Below are positions 48,267 through 58,260 of a stretch of 64,000 nt of DNA, in pieces. Both the position numbers and the translations under genes were made by a program. The notes beneath the pieces were generated by a model. That model was not told the DNA's origin, did no database searches, and worked only from the letters and a program-made list of their open reading frames with translations. This stretch comes from Chrysomallon squamiferum (lineage: Eukaryota > Mollusca > Gastropoda > Neomphalida > Peltospiridae): positions 9,673,292 through 9,737,291 of the forward strand of contig CM022674.1 of assembly GCA_012295275.1 (NCBI GenBank). The letters are read 5' to 3'. Position 1 is the stretch's first letter, and each line of letters starts with the position of its first letter.

Positions 48267-51072
48267 GATGTAGATGTGAGAGTATGTGTGAGTGTGTGGC
48301 TTAAATACTTTATAAAATAGGCTTCATGTCATGTTTTTTGTGTCTGTGTTATAAGCATCCAATCTTAATAAATAAAGTATAACAAGTTATAAGGATACAA
48401 AATTAAAAAATATTTCAAAGAATTATTACCCTGTAGTTTTTCTTGTGTTTATTAAATGGCATTAATAATAAAATTAAGCATCAGTGTATTCTTATCATCT
48501 ATTTATTTTTATTGATGTATTTTATTATTAGCAAAATCAAGGCACAAAAAAAAAACCCAAACCGACTAACAGAACCGAGAAACTAAAGTACTTATGTTAT
48601 TTTTTTGTGTGTGCAAAGCACCGTGTATAAAGAGTTCATCTTACTGAGCTTGTAAGGCCTGTAACTCCATCAGACGTTCTTGCTGCAGTCTGGCCTCCTC
48701 CTCACTCTGGACTAACTTTGCTACAGGAATGTCTTCTCTCACCGTCCGCCGATTCTTTCTGTTCAGCCCATAGTGAAAATCAACTACAAGAAATAAATCA
48801 GTCTTTAGTTTTAACATATTTATATGTTAATTTTCATTGTCCATGGGCTTTTGTAAAAGTTGATGGGCTTGTTATGGATTAGAGCATTTTGTAATTTGTA
48901 CAGACCTCCCCAGAGAAAGCTTACATTACAGCCGTAATGAAAGAGGCATGGGAAGTGGCTGGAACAGGAAATATGAACAACAAGGATAATCAATCACATT
49001 AAACTCAAGAATATACTGAAAAACACATCAGTTAAAGAACTTTAAATAACACATTGAAAAGAATAATTTTATTTTTCTATATTATAAATTTATATATATA
49101 TGCATGTATTTGTTTTTTTGCTGTTCTTTTTTTTCTTATCGTTGCTGGTGTTGCTGCTGATTTCTTTTCTTTTCTTTTTGTTTTGTTTTGTTTTGGTCTT
49201 GTCAAATTCTGCTGACATTTTGTTTAATTAACTGTTTTATTTAATATAATTAAATTTACTGTCATTATTCTCAGCTAATAAAATCAAAGTTGGTTTATAA
49301 AGATGATTATTTGCACACTCTTTGATTTCTGAATTACATTACAAAATTTTATTAAGAAACACTTTCACATTATTGATTCTGTACATCAAATGCAGAATTT
49401 CAAAGAAACTGTGTTTTTAGCATATCACAAGAGTATTACTATGTCAGAAAACAGAAATGTTCCACTGTTAATTAACTTTCTGTGTTGTTTTTTTCTCAAG
49501 TATTATGTTGTTGGTTTTTTTACAAAAAGGTTTACAGATGTTAATTCCATTTCTTATTATGTTTTCTATAAACTACTGAATCTGACAAATGAAAAAAACA
49601 TGATCTGAAAAAGCATTATTCATTTTTCAGTAAGCGTCAGTTTTGCACTTTTCTGGAATTGTTTGTAAACATAATTTTTCTTCTCTTCTTTCTGCTGTCA
49701 TGAATATAAAAACTAATTAAGCTAAATTCTTAAAACACTGTGGATGTACAGTAAACAAATAAAATGAAAACTATCCCACTCACTCTCATGATTTTGTAAC
49801 TCATACGCCATTGCACCATCTTCATGGACCAGCCATTTCCGACACACTACAAAAAAATAATTAATTTGTTATAAAATATATTTTAAATTTCCTTAATTAA
49901 AAAAACTATTTTATTAATAAACTTGTGAAATTAAATTAATGACAGAGATAATTTATTTTTTAAATTTAATTTATTTATAATATATATATATATTTGTTTT
50001 AATCTACTGAATCTAAAAATAAATATTTCATTGGCACATACTGGCTGGTTACTCAGAATGCTCTAATTGGAGATTGAGAACAAAAGAATGAAATAACAAA
50101 TTCTCACATGTACAATTAACAATAAAAAGATGTTTGCATATATATATATTAATACAAATACACATGCACCCACAGTAAGTCAAACATAATTAAATAACAT
50201 AATGATGATATATTCTCAAGTGTGAGTTTAATTTAATTTGTTCACTGTCTACAATTTCTGTACAATTTTAATTGGTAGCTGTTTTGTATAATTACAGCAC
50301 TTATTAAAATGCTATCATTTATAATTCAACTTTGTTAATGTTAGATTAGCAGAGTCTAATTTCACAGACAGGATTGGTCTTTAAAGTGTTCAAAATTTAA
50401 GTATCATTAATAACACTATTACAACTTCCTCTTTATATCAAGTATGCAAAATGTATTTGTCTTCATTAGGTTAAATTAAGCCTGTTCAAGAGAAAGAGAG
50501 TATGTGTGCACTGTTATATTGAACTACCATATAATATCTATTCAGTATAAAATTAAACTTTGTGCTTTGGGTAAAAGTCCTACATAAGATACACAAGTTA
50601 CAGCTTATACGTATAAAAATTTCAATCAGTTGTTATTATTATTATTATTATTAGATTCAGTAAAATTTATAATCTATCTATCTGTATATACATGTATATA
50701 TATACACACACACAAACACATAATAAAAAATATGTATGTAAATTACACACACACACAGAGTGAGTACATACATATATATATATATATATTCTAAGCAGAG
50801 ATTATTATACTTGGTGTGTTGCTGATGCTATGCAGATTGGTTTCAATTTTGTATCTGCGCATGGATGCTGGTCTGTCTGACATGGTAAGTCGTGGACATC
50901 GGCCACACACTCCGTAATGATAATGCAGTGGAATCCTTTTCCGTATTCTTTTATAATGAGACAGCATATCTTTCTTTTGCATCATGTTAATAAAAAACAT
51001 CTAGCACAATGGAATTAAAAATCACTATCACCATCTGTATATTCATAGGAAAAATTAAATTACTCTGGAGGA

Positions 51073-51105
<33 letters not shown>

Positions 51106-53935
51106 TGGTATCTTTTTATATTCCTCCACAGAAAAATCTGTATTACAATCTCTGACAAGCTTTCAATCCATATCATCATTTTCGAAAACAATATTGTTTT
51201 CAGATAAGAGTATGAAGTAATAAAAAATAATTCCACAAAGCATTTTCTTTTTTATGCACATCACCTGTTTTATATATATATATCAGAGATTATTTCCAGA
51301 ATTTCCATTTCTTAATATTAATACAGCTATTAATATTTTTTCAAATTATAAAGATTAGGAATAATCTGAAATTGTCACTGATCCACATTCATATCAAGAA
51401 TATTTCACTAGTTCAGCATCAGTAAAACAAAATAATAACAAAAGATAACTCCAATTTACACTTTTGTCAGTGCTTGTTAAATATTTTATAATATAGAAAC
51501 AATGGGTTTTTTTATAAAGCAGTTCTACTGTATAAGTCACTGACAAAACCTTTTTAACAGGAAATACATCTATAGATCACAAATATTCAGAACCACAATG
51601 TTGTGTTATATCTAACATCATTCTTTTCAGTGAAGATATGATTAAGAAGCAGATACTTGACTGCACTAACTGACAAGTCAGTATTTGGCAGAGGTAATAG
51701 ATTTACTTTGATAGGATGCCAATTAATAGCAAACTCTTCACAAAGGAAGCAGCTGTGTCAAGTTATAATTTAATAAGAAACATCTTACCTATTCAATCCC
51801 CCCAACCCCAAATGTTAATTAACCATTCCCCACATATATCACTAAATAAAAAAAAGGAGCAGCAAGTCTTGCTTTTAGTGATTCTCATAAATTAATCATC
51901 TGCTGTGTGTGTTGACCAGCAGGTTTAGACAAAGAAAGAGAATTTTTATAGCTACATACAGCTGCCTTTACATACAGATTCGTAACTTGGACTACAGCTA
52001 AAAGTAACATTCTGTTTATCCAAGCATTTTGTAAACAAAAAGGTCATCTTGGTAGGAGTTTCACACATGTACACAAACACATACACAGTTCACAAGTTCT
52101 TGCTTTTGTCACATATTATATTAATTTTTTTTTAAACTAGTTGAATAAGAAAATGGTAGTTAAATGTATACATTTAACATTTGCTAATATGGTAGTTTTT
52201 ACTTTTAACTTATTGTTACGTCTTTTCTTTTGTACCTTTTGTTTTCAAACAATTTTTTTTTTTTTTTTTTTTTTTTAATTAAATTTATATTGATGGTCCT
52301 ATATAATTTAAATTTTAACATTATAAATGGATATCTCATATTATACAAGCATAGCTAGTAACTTGGTGTACTGGACGGAGTAACAGGCTGATGTTTCCCT
52401 TATGCACTGCTGATCTGCAAGGATTAACCCATTAACATACATTCTTTAAAGAATTATCAAGAATAATGAATTATAATCACAATTAAGCCATCCATACAAT
52501 ATTTGCTCATAAAAATTATATTAATGACACTTATCCAAAAATAGTAAAGTTACATTTATGTATAAAGTGGATAATTATTAAATTTATACCTTTGAAGAAA
52601 AAAGTCAGCAACATGTCAAGGATTCAAATTTTAAGTAAGCAAACCTGATTAAAACACTGACATATAAATTACACCCCAACCATCAATAATTTCAGAAAGT
52701 TTATGCTACACTGCCAGGTTATTTCAGGTTTAAACAGAGTTCACAGTATGTTCATGAAACAAAACTAATCTTTAACCATGTTAATACTACAAAACATTTC
52801 CTACAAAAAATATTTTTATCATTAAAAACAGCAGTATGTTGTGTTGTAGGAATGCATGAAATGAAGAAACGAGGTTGATACACAAGGGTGAGGTAGCCTG
52901 GAGCTGTCAGCTACTTTCAACTGAAAACTGATTAACTTATTAGTTATTAACTGAGTAAATGTTTTGATTTTATGTCAACATATTTAAGTTTTTGGTGTTA
53001 ATACTATTACAGAAATAAACATAAATAATATAAAAATTAATTCTTGATCATTACATGTAATCTATGTTATTGAATATCTCCCCCTCTTTCTCTCATATAC
53101 AATTTGCAGTACCAGCAAAGAGCCACCTTCCATGATATTAAAAGCAAATTTAAATTAAGGAGCTTTTTTCTTTCTTTTTCTTTGTGAATATGTTGCTGTG
53201 GGGGATGGGGGGGTGGGGGTTGTCTGGTATTTAAAATACATTACTATTTGCATAGATACCCTCCCTTTAAAGAACAAAACAAAAATTGTTAAACAGAAAA
53301 GCTATCTGACTCAAAACATTAAATAATGTTTGGCTTTTGTCTGTCATCAAAATAATATATTCGGTTCACTCACATTATGTTTACAATTATGATGAGTTTT
53401 GCAGCTTTCCAGACAATACCATAATATCTAAAGTTGAAATAGTGTCCAAAAAGTCAATAATGAATCATTCTTTGAAGACACTTCAAAATCATCATAGTTT
53501 TCTGAGATTATAAGTGTGATGATTTACTATTTGGAACGATTTATCAACGTCTTTAACATAATGATAATCAAAAAGGTTTTAAAAAGTAATTTCATAGACT
53601 TTTATAACTATTAAGTGTTAAAGGAAAAGCCGGAAATCGGAAGTTTACATGATTAAACATAATTTATTTTATTTTTGTTGTTGTTATTTATACCTCTGTA
53701 GGTGTATGTGTGTTTGTGTGTGTGTGTCTTATTATTATTATTATTATTTTCTTCTTTTTTAAAGAAAGAATATTTGTAAATCCCATTAACGCGATGACAT
53801 CAATATACCATATTATATGGTATTGACAGGTGGTGGTAGTTCAAAGAAAAGTTAGAAATAAAAAGACTAACCCTCTTGTACTTTTCCTGGCTGCGGCAAA
53901 GTAGTCGTTGCTTCATCACTACTGGCCTCAGCCAT
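38461..53935 (-). CDS. CCDC50: CCDC50 (Ymer) homologue, coiled-coil ubiquitin-binding protein
   Basis: Cytoplasmic coiled-coil adaptor. Human CCDC50 is known to bind ubiquitin through MIU motifs and to act in EGFR, NF-kappa-B and autophagy signalling. Thirteen exons join in frame to 610 residues (human long form 482). The N-terminus matches the family: MAEASSDEATTTLPQPG, then VQEVCRKW (human VKEVCRDF), the LQNHEI region, and Glu/Gln/Arg-rich helices. MIU-like repeats are EIARLLQEKERKKYEK (117-132) and ELAKLLQEQEHK (237-248), with a related LARVIQEQE (269-277). A Pro/Ser-rich middle holds PPSY (369-372) and PPPY (426-429). A conserved-looking block GFNIAAAIDPTYRRR is at about 480-494, and the C-terminus is Lys/Ser-rich. 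The start is the first ATG before the VCRKW exon and the frame is unbroken. One intron carries a transposase relic. Confidence 0.93.
39041..39127 (-). CDS. CCDC50: CCDC50 exon 12
   Basis: 87 bases, phase 1 on both sides. Encodes TELEWDPGVRGSLRRPHRQW and NQSAANYQ. Splice sites are TGTAG and G|GTAGCC. Confidence 0.87.
40095..40270 (-). CDS. CCDC50: CCDC50 exon 11
   Basis: 176 bases. Encodes SVSPDFSPRATHTGTN, then PGFNIAAAIDPTYRRRQHEI and a Glu/Gln-rich run. Donor G|GTAAAT. Confidence 0.9.
40668..41143 (-). CDS. CCDC50: CCDC50 exon 10, Pro/Ser-rich with two PPxY motifs
   Basis: 476 bases, the largest exon. It encodes a disordered-looking region with ARDPPSYQDYKQRQ and SHITPPPYRHT (PPSY and PPPY, WW-domain ligands) and the SPSPPPPERSPQ tract. 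It starts LKPSQAVV and ends NEDLS plus GG. An opposite-strand open frame of 141 codons is a shadow. Confidence 0.93.
41439..41600 (-). CDS. CCDC50: CCDC50 exon 9, coiled coil
   Basis: 54 codons, phase 0. Highly charged helix RSKAEVDKDKLRKIEAQDEQ, then LARVIQEQEKLKLRKARQKR and a Gln/Arg run. Donor GGA|GTGAGT. Confidence 0.92.
42157..42192 (-). CDS. CCDC50: CCDC50 exon 8, 36-base micro-exon (MIU-like)
   Basis: Twelve codons, ELAKLLQEQEHK, flanked by TTACAG and GTTTGT. Both ends are phase 0, so it can be skipped without a frameshift. It repeats the EIARLLQE pattern of exon 5. Confidence 0.85.
42467..42578 (-). CDS. CCDC50: CCDC50 exon 7
   Basis: 112 bases. Encodes VTPSGRIEDDGDFSDFYTVP and SNLDEHQKKILQQVQDE. 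Acceptor CTGCAG, donor GTAAGT. Confidence 0.92.
42627..42961. repeat. 38-bp minisatellite, about 9 copies
   Basis: Units like AATAACAATGTGTTTAATAA plus ATTATCAAATATCTGTAT repeat every 38 bases with small variations. It lies in the CCDC50 intron between exons 7 and 6. Confidence 0.93.
43542..44473 (-). mobile_element. Broken FLYWCH/MULE transposase relic
   Basis: Three minus-strand frames, in order, read as one decayed transposase. The first (44473-44246) has a FLYWCH-type zinc finger (IHWRCVTKVCPRKCTIVSD and later EHNHLPND). The second (44337-43954) has MYPLVFALLPDNQRITYSRV, a MULE transposase signature. The third (43739-43542) has VDNDSRFPLILWNHHLTTG and CRTTNNLLG, typical of the end of that domain. 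The linking segment 43740-43950 reads NWAVKTEFSQAEMKRCFLF in another frame. Frameshifts separate the parts, so it is inactive. It lies inside a CCDC50 intron in the same orientation as the gene. Element ends were not found. Confidence 0.85.
45739..45830. repeat. (TTTTA)n and (TTTTG)n repeat
   Basis: Pentanucleotide TTTTA units, then TTTTG units, then further T/A-rich sequence to about 45900, in a CCDC50 intron. Confidence 0.93.
46015..46105 (-). CDS. CCDC50: CCDC50 exon 6
   Basis: 91 bases. Encodes GPVSQVTTGVDGLDINASVM and SQNGLTRYTC. Starts after GTTTAG (phase 1) and ends AG|GTAGAC (phase 2). Confidence 0.9.
46599..46755 (-). CDS. CCDC50: CCDC50 exon 5, MIU-like helix and coiled coil
   Basis: 157 bases. 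EIARLLQEKERKKYEKFLEK matches the ubiquitin-binding MIU region of vertebrate CCDC50 (EDIARLLQEKE). It continues as a Lys/Glu coiled coil and ends LVISGET. Donor G|GTAAAA. Confidence 0.94.
47006..47087 (-). CDS. CCDC50: CCDC50 exon 4
   Basis: 82 bases. Encodes AEEDARVAHKMQNEDAGEEV and ARQMADE. Ends phase 0 at GAG|GTAGAT. Confidence 0.92.
48100..48300. repeat. (GT)n imperfect microsatellite
   Basis: Three GT blocks separated by GGATGTAGATGTG-type units, in a CCDC50 intron. Confidence 0.93.
48645..48783 (-). CDS. CCDC50: CCDC50 exon 3
   Basis: 139 bases. Completes an Ile codon and encodes DFHYGLNRKNRRTVREDIPV, AKLVQSEEEARLQQERLMEL and QALQA. Donor CA|GTAAGA. It corresponds to the N-terminal CCDC50 domain. 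Confidence 0.93.
49784..49846 (-). CDS. CCDC50: CCDC50 exon 2
   Basis: 63 bases. Completes a Val codon and encodes CRKWLVHEDGAMAYELQNHE. Donor A|GTGAGT, acceptor TTTTGTAG. It aligns with the VCRDFAVLEDHTLAHSLQ region of human CCDC50. Confidence 0.93.
49847..53871 (-). other. CCDC50 intron 1
   Basis: A 4.0 kb intron. It has long T runs at about 51078-51104 and 52253-52276 and TA and CA tracts near 50.7-50.8 kb. A 69-codon minus-strand frame at 50791-51000 is unrecognised and is not needed by the gene, since exon 1 and exon 2 join in frame. Confidence 0.85.
53872..53935 (-). CDS. CCDC50: CCDC50 exon 1 with start codon
   Basis: ATG at 53935 opens MAEASSDEATTTLPQPG and KVQE, close to the human MAE start. 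It ends one base into the next codon (G|GTTAGT), giving GTG (Val) on joining exon 2. No in-frame upstream ATG was noted nearby. Confidence 0.9.
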
Positions 53936-55754
53936 TTCTAAGTGCTAATATTAATATGTCACTTGCTCATTTATTAAATACGGTGTTTAAAACACTCGAT
54001 TTCATTTAACAGAACTTTGTAAAAACATCTTAGAACAAAACAGGAAAGTGATGTAAAGCTAGCGAACGATCTAGCCATGTGAAATCAGCAAACTGTAATC
54101 CTAGCCAATACTTTATCGTTCGTCAGGTCTTTAAAGCAAAGTCGTTTTCAGTAAGAATGTTTAGATTAATTTTCTGGAAGTTATACTCCTTTATAATATA
54201 TCTATATCCATCTATATAGTTCGAAACACTCACCCACACACAAACGCATACGCACACGTGTAGATAAATAGCTGAAAAACACAGATGCTGTTAACTACAG
54301 TATTTAAGTTTCAGGTTAATTAAACTGAAAGTCTTTCACATTTAATATTGTACACATAAAATAAAAATCTAAGTCAGTTTTTATATATATCGTGTAATAT
54401 AAATTCTCATTTCGCCGTAATATAAAGTTTTAAAAAGGCATATTTGTCACCCAAATAGATTTAGGACTGGGCTTGGAAGTGATCACTTTCATAAGCCTTT
54501 AAAAAAACAAAAACCAAAAAAAACATTATTGTCTCCTATTATGCCACTGTGATTGGATTTGAATTTTTTTCTACTTCAGTAGATTAAATGCTTATAATTA
54601 AATTTCTATATAATAAATTAGTCATAAGCTTATCTAACAGTCATTAAAACCCCATTAAAAGTATGATGGATATTAATACACAAATATATATAATTATATA
54701 TATCGATTGTGTTGTTCTAACAATCAGTTCATTGAAACATGTCAGCTCTATCTGTAATAATTATGACTTTCAGTAACCATTATGAATAGTAAAAGTAAAT
54801 GAAATTAATGACTGAGTTATTGATTACTAATACTGAAGGTGTGATTAACAACTTCTAAACTCGTTTTTGTATTAATACTAGTAGAGGTCAAAATCTGCTG
54901 ATGATAAAAAAGAGAAAACTCCCGACGACTAGATAATATTAATTTGTTAATAATAACAACAACAACAACAACAACAACAAAAATAACAATAATAAATAAA
55001 TAAATAAATTTCTAAAAACAATAATAAAAATAATAAAAATAAATAAATTGCAGGCTTCTTTCTATCCTCACAGTCTTCGTGTCTCATTGTCATACTTTAT
55101 TACACCTTTACGTGAAACTAATGTATATTATTTGTATAGGTTGATTATATTAAATTACCCTAAACAGAATTTATAGTCATCAAAATGCTACGAGTCGTTC
55201 TGCTTTCTATCAATAACTGAATAGACACAGCAAATGTTTTACCTTTCACTGACATAGGATAAACATTAGCACTGGTCAAGTACACAGCAATTATGTTAGT
55301 AATTTATATATATTTTTTTGTGTGTGTGTGTGTTTTTTGTTATTAAGTTTACCTCTGGAAATAAACATAAGTGGAAAAAATAATAATAATAATTGTTTCA
55401 TCTCTGAGTTATTAATTTATTTATTTGTAACCACACTACAGAGAAAACAACAAAATATAACACAATAGCATTTACTGCAAAACTCTAAACACTAATCAGC
55501 AGAATAAAGGCACGATTCGAGATAACAGCAAAATAAAGTCAGTCTACTCACTGACGTCACCGGAATAATAAAAATGGTTGCACACAGAAATTATTTTGTA
55601 ACTGCATTATTTATTGTTAAGACTGATTATATTTAGACTATCTGTACAACCAAACTGCATTTTTATAATCTCTACAAATAAGTATTTAATTTTAATTTCA
55701 TTATTTATTTTTCTTCGTCGTCTTCCTTCATATTTATTATCACATATCTACTAT
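53936..55754. other. Upstream of CCDC50, promoter expected, no gene
   Basis: The first few hundred bases should contain the CCDC50 promoter on the minus strand. No TATA box or other clear signal is certain. A CAA repeat is near 54957-54980 and AAAT runs follow to about 55050. No coding signal was seen. Confidence 0.5.
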
Positions 55755-55915
55755 AACATGTACAGTGGCGTGCAGAGGGAGGGCGATATGGCGGTGGCCC
55801 AGGGCATCCAATCAGAGAAAAGAACTTAATAAATTTGGTTGATTTATATTTAAATCGAATAAAGTGTTTATTTTATGTTTATTTATGTTTTATATGTGTT
55901 TACATATTCAAAATA

Positions 55916-56597
55916 CAGTGCACTGAGCTCGTTACGCAATTTGCTCGGATATTAAATCACTTGTCCTAAATAAAATTAATTGAAATGCCATTAATCCGCT
56001 CCAGCCCCCCAAAAACCACCCCAATTCTTAGTGTCTTTAAATAAGAAAAATGTATGTATAATTGACAAATATCGTACAGCTATAAGTAATACAGAATGTA
56101 AAGAAATAAACTAGTTTTGTAAAGTGTACAGGGTTAGGGATATTCCATCTTTTCATGGACAGAGATCCGCAGCTTAGAAATTAGTTTAACGCCTTTGGTT
56201 GGAGTTATAACCTTTATCGACTCCTTCTGCTTCAGTATGGTACATATCGTGAAAGTACTACACTCGTACTGCCTAGCCATATTGATTACACGCACACCTC
56301 GCTCATGTTTGTCTACGATTTCATTCTTTAATTCAGTGGACATCATCTGCTTCCTCTTCTGTCCTTTGCACTCACAAGAGAGTCACTTCCACGGCGAGGT
56401 AACCATGTGAAGCAGATAATAAGGAAGACGCGGGATGCTGGGTGGATTTTGTTCATTGCGCAACTAGCGGCCGCGTGTCTGAAGCTCGCTCGTAACTCGC
56501 ATTTGGGCTCGCAACTTAAAGCTAAAAATCGACCTGGCGGCTGCTCGTAACTCGAAAAACTCATAAGTTGGAGCACACGTAACTCGAAGTGCCACTG
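55916..56597 (-). mobile_element. Pogo/Tigger-like element nested in the hAT element
   Basis: Right terminus reads (minus strand) CAGTGGCACTTCGAGTTACG. The left terminus, CAGTGCACTGAGCTCGTTACG, is a diverged match. TA flanks both sides (55914-55915, 56598-56599), the usual pogo/mariner target. It contains the start of a transposase (56346-56134), so it appears to be an internally deleted copy. Confidence 0.75.
56134..56346 (-). pseudogene. Truncated pogo/Tigger transposase, HTH part only
   Basis: Seventy codons encode the first DNA-binding helix-turn-helix (CENP-B N-terminal/Psq type): LKNEIVDKHERGVRVINMAR, then STFTICTILKQKESIKVITP. The DDE catalytic region is absent and the frame stops soon after HEKMEYP. 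It cannot transpose itself. Confidence 0.82.
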
Positions 56598-56713
56598 TAT
56601 CTTCCTTTCTCATAATATTTCTCAGTACTGGGCCTTATGCTCGAGTCTTTGAGGCATGCAATGAAGGAGTTGGCACCGGACATCACCAGACTCTGCACGC
56701 CACTGAATATGTA

Positions 56714-58228
56714 CCAAATTATTGTCTGAATGTCGTCTCAGTGTAACTTGTGATATATTATCTGTGTAACTGTGTCTATTCAGTCGTCAAACTGATAAAG
56801 ATTGATTCTGAACAGCGAAAGTATTCCATTTTGGTAAATGTTATCTCAAAAATAATATTATGTTGCCCATCAGTATATTTAGTTCATCTTTGGGAGAAAA
56901 GGGTAGTCCAACTGATTAAGTAAAGTATTCATTCAATGGTTCATTTCATTTTGCAGTGTCTGAAAATACAAATAAATAAATATTTTTGCCAGGTTTGTTT
57001 TACTGTTTTGTATAATGTCTATTATAAATAAAGATTTTCTTGAAAGAATTATAATATGCATTAACCTATTTATATCAACCTATGACAAAGTAAAAAAAAC
57101 AAAAAACAAGAAAGAAACAAAAAAGATAAAAGAAAAAAAATCCCGAACAACAACAACAAACAAACAAACAAACAAATAAACTAAACTATCATTGTTACTT
57201 ACAAAAATATTACTATAAAATATTCTCTATATTTGAGACATACTGTTTGATTTTGTCTGTAACATATAACGTTAAATCCGGAATCTGTCAGTTTTATTTT
57301 ATTTATGATCTTAAAAATTACGATCTTGCTTTTATTTATTTATTTTATTTTATTTTATTTTATTTTATATTACATTTTTATATTTTATTTTATTCTATAT
57401 TATTATACTACGTTAAATAGATATTTAAAATTGAAGATATTTCTGATCATAAAATATTATTACATGAATAAATAAATTTGCAAAAAAAGTGGATCATTTT
57501 CTTTGTAATTATGACAGTGATGATAGTTATAAGTGTAATTTTTATGGCAGATGGAAATAATTTTTGTACGAATAACAACAGTTTAAATAAAATAATATAA
57601 TAAACAGAAATATAATAATTAAACAACATTTGTTTTCAATCATTAAAACAGGGGATGGAGAAATGTTTGATAAAGAACCAGTCAGGCCAAAATATAAAAA
57701 TCGTCTGACTGCGAAACGACATTTGCAGATATCTTTAGTTCATTCGAGGAAAGAAAAATAGATTTATCTGCAACTATTAGTAAAAAGACTCCACATTTCA
57801 TGCAAGAAAAAAGCACCGTATTGATTTTCTCCAGTTATAAATCTATATGTATATTAATAATCGGCTAGTTTTCTATGTGTCTCGTATTTGTTCAGCCTTT
57901 GGGTTACGGGAAAGATTTCTGTTTATAATGAACCTCACATGATTATCATACAATGGATCTGACCCTTTTTATAAATTTAATGCATTCTGTACAATACGCA
58001 GGTGTCGTTAAAACAATAATTAAATTGTACATGATCATTATTACAGTTACAGGCAGATAGATAACACACAAAATATATGTGTGACAAAAATAACCATACT
58101 GTAACATTTCCGCATTAATTTGTTTTGTAGTTTTGCATTTGTTATATATTTATTTATTGTATCTAATAAAACATCAACTTACTTTCTTTCTTTCTTTCTT
58201 TTTATTTGTTTAATTATTTATTTATTTC

Positions 58229-58260
<32 letters not shown>

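Larger units (their letters stand above)
55763..56705. mobile_element. hAT-like non-autonomous element, 943 bp
   Basis: Terminal inverted repeats CAGTGGCGTGCAGAG at 55763 and CTCTGCACGCCACTG ending at 56705. The flanks are 8 bases, AACATGTA (55755-55762) and AATATGTA (56706-56713), one mismatch apart, as expected for an old hAT target-site duplication. No hAT transposase remains. The inside is interrupted by a pogo/Tigger-like element. Confidence 0.82.

Noticed and set aside
50791-51000. 69-codon minus-strand frame in CCDC50 intron 1
   Set aside because: CCDC50 exons 1 and 2 join perfectly without it, and no family match is apparent.
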